7,857 nucleotides of DNA from Candidatus Hydrogenedentota bacterium (GCA_003557825.1 PWNM01000228.1:1-7857); one strand, 5' to 3'; positions 1 through 6,815 are shown, counted from the first letter of the stretch. The notes: generated from the letters alone by a model not told the origin. Numbers and translations are program-made.

Positions 1-1
1 C

Positions 2-37
2 CGTGAAATTGAGGAGATGATGTATGTTCCCCAGTAA
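2..37 (+). CDS. possible 3' end of an upstream gene (gltB?), partial
   Basis: In frame 2 the left edge is open and reads REIEEMMYVPQ before a TAA at 35-37. This would overlap the start of gltD by 14 nt, a common arrangement for translationally coupled subunit genes. The large glutamate synthase subunit gene gltB usually sits directly upstream of gltD, which is the only reason for suggesting it. Eleven codons are too few to identify a family. The other two frames stop at 4-6 and 18-20 and are equally possible ends of the upstream gene. Confidence 0.3.
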   Translation, partial: REIEEMMYVPQ

Positions 38-1538
38 AGACAAGGGATTTCGCGCATATAAACGGGAGTTGCCCCCGGACAAACCCGTTACGGAACGGAT
101 CCGCACCTTCGAGGAATTCACCACCGAATTCAGCAACGAGAAGATGCGCGAGCAGGGCTATCGGTGCATGGATTGCGGCGTACCCTTCTGCATGTCCGGG
201 TGTCCCCTTGGCAATATTATCCCCGACTTCAATGACCTGGTGAAAGACGACAACTGGCGCGAGGCCCTGGATACGCTCCATTCGACCAACAACTTCCCCG
301 AGTTTACGGGACGGGTTTGTCCGGCTCCGTGTGAAGCAGCGTGTTGCCTGGGCGTCACCGATCCGCCGGTGTCCATCAAACTCATCGAACGGGCCATCGG
401 CGACCGCGGATTTCGTGAAGGTTGGATTCGCCCCGAGCCTCCGTCCTTTGAGACCGAAAAAACGGTTGCCGTCATCGGTTCAGGTCCTGCCGGACTGGCA
501 GCGGCCCAACAACTCCGTCGCGCCGGCCATCGGGTGGCGGTTTTCGAACGTGACGATGTTCCCGGCGGACTGCTGCAGTACGGTATCCCCGACTTCAAGA
601 TGGGCAAGGAACTCGTCGCCCGTCGTATCGAACAGATGAAGCAGGAAGGGGTCGAATTTCGTTGCCGGACCTGGGTGGGGCGCGATGTGGATGCCAACGA
701 GCTTGTTGACGAGTTTGATGCGGTACTGCTAACCGTGGGCTCCACCCAACCGCGCGACCTCGATATCCCCGGCCGCGACCTCGATGGCATCCATTTCGCC
801 ATGGAGTTCCTGACTCAGCAAAACCGGCGCGTGGCGGGCAAGTCCATCAACACGGCGGAAATCACGGCCAAAGACAAACACGTGGTCGTCTTGGGCGGCG
901 GCGATACGGGGTCGGATTGCCACGGCACGTCGGTCCGCCAAGGAGCCAAAAACGTCCTATCTGTCGAGTTGTTGCCCAAGCCGCCGGCGGGCTACAACCC
1001 TTCAACGCCTTGGCCCATGTGGCCCCTCATTCTGCGTACGTCGAGCAGTCATCAAGAAGGCGGTGAGCGGGATTGGAGCATCCTGACCAAGGAATTCGTC
1101 GGCGAGAACGGCAAGGTGAAGGCAATCAAGGCCGTGCGCCTTGAATGGTCCGAACCCGATGCCGATGGGCGGCGGAAGTTCGAGGAGGTGCCGGGAAGTG
1201 AGTTTGAGTTGCCTGCCGACCTCGTATTGCTGGCCTTGGGCTTTATTCATCCCGAAGACGATCTGCCCGAGCAACTATCGCTCGACCGGGATCCCCGGGG
1301 CAATGTCAAGGCCGACTATGACGGCCCCAATATGTATAAAACGAGTCGCGACAAGGTCTTTGCGGCCGGCGACGCCCGACGGGGTCAATCCCTAGTGGTG
1401 TGGGCCATTCACGAAGGGCGCGAAGCCGCCCGGGCGGTGGACCTGTACCTTATGGGCGAGTCCGACCTGCCCAGCGCCATGTCGTACGGCTACGATTCGG
1501 TTCGCATCCCGGGGCTTGTGCCCGATCAATGCCCATAA
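24..1538 (+). CDS. gltD: glutamate synthase (NADPH) small subunit
   Basis: This is the beta subunit of glutamate synthase. It oxidises NADPH at FAD and passes electrons through iron-sulfur clusters to the GltB subunit, which makes two glutamates from glutamine and 2-oxoglutarate; it acts in the cytoplasm. The N-terminal cluster-binding region has Cys48, 51, 56 and 60 in the pattern CxxCxxxFCxxxxCPLxN (CMDCGVPFC is visible), then Cys99, 103, 107 and 108 in GRVCPAPCEAACC. An FAD-binding GSGPAG lies at residues 152-157 and an NADPH-binding GGGDTG at 291-296. The C-terminal FAD motif VFAAGDARRG is at 445-454, followed by a helix with WAIHEGREAA. The length of 504 aa is slightly above the usual 470-495, with about 20 extra C-terminal residues. 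GAGGAG at 11-16 lies 7 nt before the ATG. No clear terminator follows; the next gene is convergent. Related GltD-like oxidoreductases such as the PreT or NfnB type share the fold, but the full N-terminal domain and length fit GltD. Confidence 0.95.
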   Translation: MFPSKDKGFRAYKRELPPDKPVTERIRTFEEFTTEFSNEKMREQGYRCMDCGVPFCMSGCPLGNIIPDFNDLVKDDNWREALDTLHSTNNFPEFTGRVCPAPCEAACCLGVTDPPVSIKLIERAIGDRGFREGWIRPEPPSFETEKTVAVIGSGPAGLAAAQQLRRAGHRVAVFERDDVPGGLLQYGIPDFKMGKELVARRIEQMKQEGVEFRCRTWVGRDVDANELVDEFDAVLLTVGSTQPRDLDIPGRDLDGIHFAMEFLTQQNRRVAGKSINTAEITAKDKHVVVLGGGDTGSDCHGTSVRQGAKNVLSVELLPKPPAGYNPSTPWPMWPLILRTSSSHQEGGERDWSILTKEFVGENGKVKAIKAVRLEWSEPDADGRRKFEEVPGSEFELPADLVLLALGFIHPEDDLPEQLSLDRDPRGNVKADYDGPNMYKTSRDKVFAAGDARRGQSLVVWAIHEGREAARAVDLYLMGESDLPSAMSYGYDSVRIPGLVPDQCP

Positions 1539-1593
1539 CGCGAGCTGGATCTTGATTTGACAGACAGCCATGGGTCGACTCGGAATCGGGTGA

Positions 1594-2805
1594 TTACGTT
1601 TTTCGCTCCATGACCGGCGGTTCCTCGTGAAAGAATATGGCGATGAGGATCGCCATGACGACGGCCAGGGCCGCCGGTATGCCCCAAAATGGGACATAGT
1701 TAATAGCTCCCGTTTCGGGAACGGTGAACCATTCGCCGAGCTTGCCGCCCATGAGGTTGCCGCCGATGACGCCCCCACCGGTAATAAGCATGTTGAAAAG
1801 CTGCTGCCCGCCTGCACGCATATCGGGTTCGCACTGCGAGTTGACGTAGATGAAGGCGGTCATGAAGTAGAACGTGAAGCAAACGCCGTGGGTGGCCAAG
1901 GCCAGGAATATCAGCGGCGTCGGACCGCCCAAGGCGAAAATGCCATAACGGAAGGTTTCGCCAAGCATTCCGATGATCAACAGTTTCTTGATACCGAATC
2001 GCGGTAGGAATATGGCCCCAAACAAGAACATGGTTACGATTTCGGTCATCTGACCAATGCTCATAGCGGGCATAATTGTCCGGTCCGAAAACCCGAGATA
2101 GCTCAGATAGGGGCTGGTCCCGTAGTAGTAGAACCGGTCGATGCTGGCGGCGAAAAAAGTAAGGACGCCAAACACGGCTACGGAAGGCCGCATGAACACG
2201 GCCACCGCACGCCAGGGCGAGGGCCGCGGGGTATTGGCGTCATGGACATGCCCCGGCGGCAAGGTCAGCGTAGAAAGGCCCATTAGGAACGACGCCGCGG
2301 CCGAAATGTACAGGGCATCTCCCAGCCGATCGCCGGCCACATCCGACCAGATCCAGGCCCCAAAAAACCATGCGATGGCCACCCATCCGACTGTCCCCCA
2401 CAACCGAATCGCTCCGAACTCCCGCTTAGCATCGGTGACATGGTGGAACAGCACGGTATTCGAAAGCCCGAAGGTAGGCCCAAAGGCCAGCCCGTACACG
2501 AGGAAGACCCAGAAAAACGCGCGGTATTCGGTCTGACGCACCAAAACAAGCATGATGCACCCCGCCAGCAAATGGCAGCAAGCCAGCAACCGTTCGGCAG
2601 AGACGAGCCGATCCGCTACGTAGGCCGCGATGAACGGGGCGATGAAGGCCGCAACGGCAGGGACGGCCATGGTGGCTCCCACCTCGATTGCGCTAAAACC
2701 GAGGGTGTTGCGCAGGTAATGGCTTAGCAAGGGCATGAACGCGCCGGGCACGACATACTGTAAAAATATCATGGTACACAGCCGCAGCCGTAAGGATGTG
2801 GGCAT
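1594..2805 (-). CDS. MFS transporter, nucleoside:H+ symporter (NupG-like) type
   Basis: This is a polytopic inner-membrane protein of 403 aa with about 12 hydrophobic segments in the two-times-six MFS pattern, with a hydrophilic central loop around residues 184-198 (PPGHVHDANTPRPSPW). Two motifs match the nucleoside:H+ symporter branch rather than generic MFS exporters: FGAIRLWGTVGW at 130-141, and HGVCFTFYFMTAFIYVN at 306-322 followed by RAGGQQLFN. The family imports nucleosides with protons, but the substrate here cannot be read from sequence, and related proteins in these phyla may carry sugars. The open frame extends upstream to 2871, but ATG 2805 has GGAG 6 nt ahead (2815-2812), while the 2871 and 2823 ATGs have no comparable site. 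It is divergent from the XRE/cyclase regulator and convergent with gltD. No convincing terminator was seen after the stop. Confidence 0.85.
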   Translation of the reverse strand: MPTSLRLRLCTMIFLQYVVPGAFMPLLSHYLRNTLGFSAIEVGATMAVPAVAAFIAPFIAAYVADRLVSAERLLACCHLLAGCIMLVLVRQTEYRAFFWVFLVYGLAFGPTFGLSNTVLFHHVTDAKREFGAIRLWGTVGWVAIAWFFGAWIWSDVAGDRLGDALYISAAASFLMGLSTLTLPPGHVHDANTPRPSPWRAVAVFMRPSVAVFGVLTFFAASIDRFYYYGTSPYLSYLGFSDRTIMPAMSIGQMTEIVTMFLFGAIFLPRFGIKKLLIIGMLGETFRYGIFALGGPTPLIFLALATHGVCFTFYFMTAFIYVNSQCEPDMRAGGQQLFNMLITGGGVIGGNLMGGKLGEWFTVPETGAINYVPFWGIPAALAVVMAILIAIFFHEEPPVMERKT

Positions 2806-2811
2806 GGGATA

Positions 2812-2815
2812 CTCC
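2812..2815 (-). promoter_or_regulatory. ribosome binding site deciding the MFS start
   Basis: On the minus strand GGAG sits 6 nt before ATG 2805. This favours the 403-aa product over longer forms beginning at 2823 or 2871. Confidence 0.65.
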
Positions 2816-2898
2816 GTTGGCATTATTTCGGATTGTATGGAATAGAAGAGTCCGCCGTCCCGGTCATTCACACGGTAAAACGACGTTGATTCCGCCTA

Positions 2899-2927
2899 CT
2901 TATAATGAAATGGTCACGCCGGATCAA
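2899..2927 (-). promoter_or_regulatory. sigma70-type promoter for the MFS gene
   Basis: On the minus strand a -35 element TTGATC (2927-2922; 4 of 6 consensus bases) and a -10 element TATAAG (2904-2899; 5 of 6) are separated by 17 nt. Transcription would start near 2892 and leave a leader of roughly 87 nt before the ATG at 2805. The gene order supports it, as the promoter lies in the divergent intergenic region. The call rests on pattern only. Confidence 0.55.
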
Positions 2928-2989
2928 GAAAATCGAGCTCTCTAAGGGGCAGATCAACCATTACGCGAGTAAAATCAACGAATTCGCCA

Positions 2990-3018
2990 TTGCGATTTAT
3001 AAAAAAATGCGTTATGCT
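2990..3018 (+). promoter_or_regulatory. sigma70-type promoter for the XRE/cyclase regulator
   Basis: A -35 element TTGCGA (2990-2995; 4 of 6) and a -10 element TATGCT (3013-3018; 4 of 6) are separated by exactly 17 nt. The predicted transcription start near 3025 lies downstream of the TTG at 2990 and the ATG at 3014, so it only makes sense if translation starts at GTG 3056. An imperfect inverted repeat, CGTTATGC-TAG-GCAACG (3010-3026), covers the -10 and could be an autoregulatory site. Confidence 0.5.
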
Positions 3019-3040
3019 AGGCAACGGATATGAGTGTTTT

Positions 3041-3047
3041 GAGGGAG
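3041..3047 (+). promoter_or_regulatory. ribosome binding site deciding the GTG 3056 start
   Basis: GAGGGAG ends 8 nt before GTG 3056. The alternative starts, TTG 2990 and ATG 3014, have only A/T-rich sequence upstream with no purine-rich site. Confidence 0.7.
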
Positions 3048-3055
3048 CGGACGCG

Positions 3056-3847
3056 GTGATACTGCATGTGCTGGCGGAAAAGATACGATCCCAACGGGAA
3101 AAACGCAAGCTCAAGCAGCAGGACATCGCCCATGCCCTCAACGTAAGTCCGCAGGCGGTCTCGAAATGGGAACGGGCGGAAAACGCCCCCGACATCGCCG
3201 TGTTAGCTGGCCTGGCAAAGGTTCTGGGCGTCACGATCGACTGGCTCCTGGAAATGCCCGGCCAACGGGACGATGTCTTCGAAGCGACCGTCTTGGTGTC
3301 AAGCGTCGCAGGAGCCTACGAAATGTCTCTGGGCATGGAAGCCCGGGACTTTGCCACGTGGGCCAACGGCATGTTTTACGTGCTGACCGAGGCGACGCTG
3401 CGGCATGGCGGCGTGCCCATAAAATATATGGGTGACCAATACTTATGTTTTTTTACAGGCGCAGCGCACGCCCAACGGGCCCACGATATGGCCCTGAACG
3501 CGCGCCGGATGGTCCGCGAAGACCTGCAAATCGGGTTGAGCACCGGCGAGATTTACCTCGGCGCCATGGGCCATCCCGACTATGCTCGCCCGGATATTAT
3601 GGGCGAAGTGGTCAATATGGCGTTTTTGACCCTGCAATGGGCGGAAGCGCACGCCGATTCGGGTATCGCCGCCACCCAATCCGTGGTGGACGGACTCGAT
3701 ACCCCCGCGAAAACAGGACAAAGTGAGGAGGTGGAATTTCGTGACATAGCGCACACCGTTCGGGTGTATGAAATTTTTGACACGACATCAACTCCATCAA
3801 ATACCGGGACCGGAACGGTCCGCCGCCCGCCCTTGGCACGTGGCTGA
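3056..3847 (+). CDS. XRE-type DNA-binding protein fused to a degenerate class III nucleotide cyclase domain
   Basis: This is a 263-aa, two-domain cytoplasmic protein. Residues 5-66 form an XRE/Cro-CI helix-turn-helix (KIRSQREKRKLKQQDIA, then NVSPQAVSKWERAENAPD and LAKVLGVTIDWLL). Residues 76-243 align by motif with class III adenylate/guanylate cyclases: TVLVSSVAG for the first strand, GGVPIKYMGDQYLCFF for the metal hairpin, IGLSTGEIYLGAMG, and DIMGEVVNMAF. The substrate-reading Lys123, metal Asp127, Asp180 and catalytic Asn187 are kept. The first metal Asp is replaced by Ser83, and the transition-state Arg expected four residues after Asn187 is Leu191. Both losses argue against catalysis and for a nucleotide-binding sensor controlling the HTH. 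The C-terminus is a Thr/Ser/Gly/Pro-rich tail. The frame is open from TTG 2990 (285 aa), but the ribosome site and promoter favour GTG 3056. ahcY follows after 45 nt; the MFS gene is divergent. The function is inferred. Confidence 0.85.
   Translation: MILHVLAEKIRSQREKRKLKQQDIAHALNVSPQAVSKWERAENAPDIAVLAGLAKVLGVTIDWLLEMPGQRDDVFEATVLVSSVAGAYEMSLGMEARDFATWANGMFYVLTEATLRHGGVPIKYMGDQYLCFFTGAAHAQRAHDMALNARRMVREDLQIGLSTGEIYLGAMGHPDYARPDIMGEVVNMAFLTLQWAEAHADSGIAATQSVVDGLDTPAKTGQSEEVEFRDIAHTVRVYEIFDTTSTPSNTGTGTVRRPPLARG
3777..3805 (+). promoter_or_regulatory. weak candidate internal promoter for ahcY
   Basis: A perfect -35 consensus TTGACA (3777-3782) lies inside the end of the regulator gene. At 17 nt spacing the only -10 available is AATACC (3 of 6). 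If used, it would let ahcY be transcribed independently with a leader of about 80 nt. The poor -10 makes this uncertain. Confidence 0.22.
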
Positions 3848-3892
3848 GCGCCGGTGCGGCAACGGAAACCCTAAGAACTAGGAGGATAATCA

Positions 3893-5332
3893 ATGGCTAC
3901 CGTATCCAAGGAAACAACCGATTACAAAATCGCCGATCTCAGTTTGGCCGAATGGGGCCGAAAAGAGATTGACATGGCGGAGAAAGAAATGCCGGGCCTA
4001 ATGGCCATCCGCGAGCGCTATGCGCCCCAGAAACCCCTCAAGGGCGTGCGGGTCGCCGGATCGCTCCACATGACCATTCAGACCGCGGTATTGATTGAAA
4101 CGCTCAAGGAATTGGGCGCGGATGTCCGCTGGGCAAGCTGCAACATCTACTCGACGCAAGACCATGCCGCCGCTGCCATTGCGCAAGTAGGCGTGCCGGT
4201 GTTCGCCTGGAAGGGCGAGACCCTCGAGGAGTACTGGTGGTGCACCAATCAGGCGGTCACCTGGCCCGACGGCAAAGGCCCCGAACTCATCGTCGACGAT
4301 GGCGGCGACGCGACCATGCTCATCCATCGCGGCTACCAGTTCGAAGAGGAATATATGAATAATGGAGCGTTGCCTCCGGTTTCGACCGCCAACAAGGAAG
4401 AGACCGTGGTGGACACGCTGTTGCACAAGATCCACGGCGAGAATCCGACCAAGTGGCATGATTACGTCGAAGACTGGATCGGCGTCTCGGAAGAGACCAC
4501 GACCGGCGTACACCGCCTGTACCACATGATGAAAACCGGTACGCTCCTGACGCGCGCCATCAACGTGAACGATTCGGTTACGAAGTCGAAATTCGACAAC
4601 CTCTACGGCTGCCGCGAATCGCTCGCCGACGGCATCAAGCGCGCCACGGACGTGATGATAGCGGGTAAAGTGGTTGTCGTGGCCGGTTACGGCGACGTCG
4701 GTAAGGGCTGTGCCCAGGCCATGCGCGGTCTTGGCGCGCGGGTCCTCGTCACCGAGATTGACCCGATTTGCGCCCTTCAGGCCTGCATGGAAGGCTTCGA
4801 GGTAGCCAATATGGAAGATGCAGTCAAAGAAGGCGACATCTTCGTCACCACCACCGGCTGCTGCGACGTCATCACCGGCGAGCATTTCCAGGTCATGAAA
4901 GACGAAGCCATTGTTTGCAACATCGGACACTTTGATTCCGAGATCGACATCGACTGGCTCGAAAGCAATCCGGATGTCAAGGAAGTAAACATCAAGCCCC
5001 AGGTCGACAAATTCGTCTTCCCCGATGGGCGCAGCATCATCATGCTTGCTCGCGGCCGCTTGGTGAACCTGGGCTGTGCGACGGGCCATCCGTCCTTCGT
5101 GATGTCCAACTCGTTTGCCAACCAGACCCTGGCGCAGATCGCGCTCAAGGTGGACAAAGAGAAGTACGAGAAGGGCAAGGTCTACACGTTGCCGAAGGTC
5201 CTCGACGAGGAAGTGGCCCGGTTGCACCTCGAGAAATTGGGCGCCCGCCTCGATCGCCTCAACGATAAACAGGCTCAGTACCTGGGCGTACCCGTCGACG
5301 GTCCGTACAAGCCGGAGCACTATCGCTACTAG
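3893..5332 (+). CDS. ahcY: adenosylhomocysteinase (SAH hydrolase)
   Basis: This NAD-dependent cytoplasmic enzyme splits S-adenosylhomocysteine, the by-product of SAM-dependent methylation, into adenosine and homocysteine, and so relieves inhibition of methyltransferases. The protein is 479 aa. It has the substrate-domain motif SCNIYSTQDHAAAAI (82-96), DDGGDAT (135-141), SEETTTGVH (199-207), and NDSVTKSKFDN (226-236) with the catalytic Lys231 and Asp235. The NAD-binding GYGDVGKG is at 265-272, NIGHFDSEID follows at 343-352, and the C-terminal KPEHYRY carries Lys473 and Tyr477, which reach the NAD of the neighbouring subunit. The roughly 40-residue insert around 150-190 is typical of the long bacterial/plant form and absent from the 432-aa human enzyme. 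AGGAGG at 3880-3885 lies 7 nt before the ATG. It follows the XRE/cyclase gene by 45 nt, probably co-transcribed, and ends before a strong hairpin. Confidence 0.98.
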   Translation: MATVSKETTDYKIADLSLAEWGRKEIDMAEKEMPGLMAIRERYAPQKPLKGVRVAGSLHMTIQTAVLIETLKELGADVRWASCNIYSTQDHAAAAIAQVGVPVFAWKGETLEEYWWCTNQAVTWPDGKGPELIVDDGGDATMLIHRGYQFEEEYMNNGALPPVSTANKEETVVDTLLHKIHGENPTKWHDYVEDWIGVSEETTTGVHRLYHMMKTGTLLTRAINVNDSVTKSKFDNLYGCRESLADGIKRATDVMIAGKVVVVAGYGDVGKGCAQAMRGLGARVLVTEIDPICALQACMEGFEVANMEDAVKEGDIFVTTTGCCDVITGEHFQVMKDEAIVCNIGHFDSEIDIDWLESNPDVKEVNIKPQVDKFVFPDGRSIIMLARGRLVNLGCATGHPSFVMSNSFANQTLAQIALKVDKEKYEKGKVYTLPKVLDEEVARLHLEKLGARLDRLNDKQAQYLGVPVDGPYKPEHYRY

Positions 5333-5375
5333 GCGTATAGCTTGTCCGGTTAGCGCAAACTAGCCATAGACTTAT

Positions 5376-5410
5376 ACAACGCCCCGCGCCTTACCGGCGG
5401 GGGGCGTTGT
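5376..5410 (+). terminator. strong hairpin after ahcY, probable terminator without U-tract
   Basis: ACAACGCCCC (5376-5385) pairs perfectly with GGGGCGTTGT (5401-5410). After one G-G mismatch, CGCC pairs with GGCG around the loop TTACC. The stem begins 43 nt after the ahcY stop. Only TATGAT follows, so it is not a classical intrinsic terminator; it may end transcription with help or protect the mRNA 3' end. Confidence 0.6.
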
Positions 5411-5465
5411 TATGATAGGAGAGAGGCGCTGCTCGGACGACGGCAACGCCCTCAATGTGTCTGCT

Positions 5466-5512
5466 AAAATAAAACGGGCTGAGAGGGCAGGATTGCGGCC
5501 CACTCAGCCCGT
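5466..5512 (-). terminator. intrinsic terminator of the Gfo/Idh operon
   Basis: ACGGGCTGAG (5474-5483) and CTCAGCCCGT (5503-5512) form a perfect 10-bp stem. It is extended after an A-A mismatch by GGGC/GCCC around a 9-nt loop. Read on the minus strand the stem is followed at once by TTTATTTTA (from 5473 downward), a good U-tract. It lies 21 nt past the oxidoreductase stop. On the plus strand no U-run follows, so it is oriented for the minus-strand operon. Confidence 0.88.
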
Positions 5513-5532
5513 GGTCGTTGGTCAGATTTGAG

Positions 5533-6795
5533 TTACAGGACCCAGGGTTCGCGGTAAGCCCGGCTACGGAGTCGGTTGGCCGCCTCGTCGTTCGGGAACT
5601 CCTCGCGAACGGGATCCCATTCCACGGCCCGGCCCAGACGCACGGCGATGTTGGCGCAGTGGCAGGCCGTCATCGATCGATGGGACGCCTCGGCCGTCGA
5701 ACGCGGCTGTTGACGCGTCTTCACGCAGTTCAGGAACTCGCGCACATGGTTGTCGCTCGGATACCCGCCGGCGAACCGTCGATCCTCGCGCAACGTTGCA
5801 GGATAGGTCTCGATTCCGCCCGAGTCGCCCGTCTCGACCCAGCCTTCACTACCTTCAAATCGCACGGGGCAGGACCCGAAGCGCAAGCCTTTCGTGATGA
5901 TCACCCGGGCCCCATTGGCATAGGTGCATTCAACGTCACCTTGGTCGTTGATGGCTTCGTATCGGACCGGCGTGGTGTCATCGGCATCCAGGGCCCATTG
6001 GCAGAGATCCACCGTGTGGGAGCCCCACTCCGTGATGGATCCGCCCGAGAAGTCCCCGTGACGGCGCCAGAAGCCGCCCAGATAGGTTTCGTTATAGGGC
6101 CGCCATGGCGCGACGCCCAACCAATAATCCCAAGCAACATCCTCATAGTCCGGTTCGGGTTGAGGTTCGAGCATCTGGAAATGTACGCCCGAATCCGGCC
6201 AAGCCTTTTCGGCATACAGCGTCTCGAGTTCGCCCAACGCACCCGAGCGAGCCAGCTCAACGGCGAATACAAAGTGCGAGATATTGCGCCGCTGCGTGCC
6301 GCACTGGAAGATACGCGCATTCTGACGCACCGCATCCGCCACGGCCCGGCTCTCGCCGATGGTCACACTGATGGGCTTCTCGCAGAAGATGTCTTTTCCT
6401 GCCCGAGCGGCGAGAACCGATGCCAAGGCATGGTTGTTGTCGCCCGTCGAGATCATGACCGCATCAATGTCGGACCGGGCGAGCATCTCGCGCATGTCGA
6501 TGTAGGCGTCGCAGTCGTCGTTGCCGTAGTGATCGTTGACCATTCCACGGGCCCGTTCACGGCGGTTGCCAATGGCATCGCATACTGCCACTACCTGTAC
6601 GTCGGCGTTCTGCATAAAGGCGCTTAGCACATATCGCCCCCGACCGCCGACTCCAATCGCCCCGACGACAATGCGGTCATTGGGGGCCGATTTGGCCCGT
6701 GACGCGCCGATGAGCGGTACGGCCGCAAAGGCCCCGGCCGCCGCCGCTGTGTTTCGCAAGAACGAACGTCTGCTGATTTGCTTATTCTGTTTCAT
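5533..6795 (-). CDS. Tat-exported Gfo/Idh/MocA family oxidoreductase
   Basis: This is a 420-aa NAD(P)-dependent sugar-type dehydrogenase. The N-terminus is a twin-arginine signal: SRRSFL at 8-13, then a hydrophobic stretch rich in Ala and an ASRAKSA region where cleavage near residue 37 is plausible. It would therefore be exported folded with its cofactor. The Rossmann start is RIVVGAIGVGGRGR (41-54). The family Lys-containing motif CEKPIS is at 138-143, GTQRRN at 166-171, and the substrate-side EWGSHTVDLCQWAL at 256-269, with His260 and Asp263. Members oxidise or reduce hydroxyls of sugars and cyclitols; those beside DUF1080 genes often handle 3-keto sugars. Substrate and direction cannot be told. 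The frame opens at TTG 6807, but ATG 6795 has GGAG 6 nt upstream and gives a standard Tat leader. It is the second gene after the HEAT/DUF1080 gene (54-nt gap) and ends before a clear terminator. Confidence 0.9.
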   Translation of the reverse strand: MKQNKQISRRSFLRNTAAAAGAFAAVPLIGASRAKSAPNDRIVVGAIGVGGRGRYVLSAFMQNADVQVVAVCDAIGNRRERARGMVNDHYGNDDCDAYIDMREMLARSDIDAVMISTGDNNHALASVLAARAGKDIFCEKPISVTIGESRAVADAVRQNARIFQCGTQRRNISHFVFAVELARSGALGELETLYAEKAWPDSGVHFQMLEPQPEPDYEDVAWDYWLGVAPWRPYNETYLGGFWRRHGDFSGGSITEWGSHTVDLCQWALDADDTTPVRYEAINDQGDVECTYANGARVIITKGLRFGSCPVRFEGSEGWVETGDSGGIETYPATLREDRRFAGGYPSDNHVREFLNCVKTRQQPRSTAEASHRSMTACHCANIAVRLGRAVEWDPVREEFPNDEAANRLRSRAYREPWVL

Positions 6796-6801
6796 AGTAC
6801 G

Positions 6802-6805
6802 CTCC
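6802..6805 (-). promoter_or_regulatory. ribosome binding site deciding the Gfo/Idh start
   Basis: Minus-strand GGAG lies 6 nt ahead of ATG 6795 and overlaps the alternative TTG at 6807, which therefore cannot use it. Confidence 0.7.
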
Positions 6806-6815
6806 AATTGTTCAA

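Noticed and set aside
158..802. 214-codon frame on the minus strand opposite gltD
   Set aside because: It is rich in Ser/Arg/Pro, as expected from reading GC-rich coding sequence antisense, and has no domain.
1557..1600. TTGACA at 1557 and a small ACTCG-GAAT-CGGGT stem followed by a T-run, as promoter or terminator between gltD and the MFS gene
   Set aside because: No -10 lies at a suitable distance from the TTGACA and no gene follows on that strand. The stem has only 5 bp with one G-T pair, and the T-run is 7 nt away inside the MFS coding end.
2901..2906. Plus-strand TATAAT as a promoter for the regulator
   Set aside because: The nearest TTGATT (2886-2891) is only 9 nt upstream and nothing -35-like lies at 16-18 nt. 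The minus-strand reading of the same bases gives a better promoter for the MFS gene.
3998..5320. 440-codon open frame on the minus strand opposite ahcY
   Set aside because: It lies wholly inside a highly conserved ahcY. Its translation shows no recognisable motif and is the type of long antisense frame produced by GC-rich codon use.
5518..6627. 369-codon open frame on the plus strand opposite the Gfo/Idh gene
   Set aside because: It is antisense to a gene with clear family motifs, begins inside or next to that gene's terminator region, and has no ribosome site or recognisable domain.
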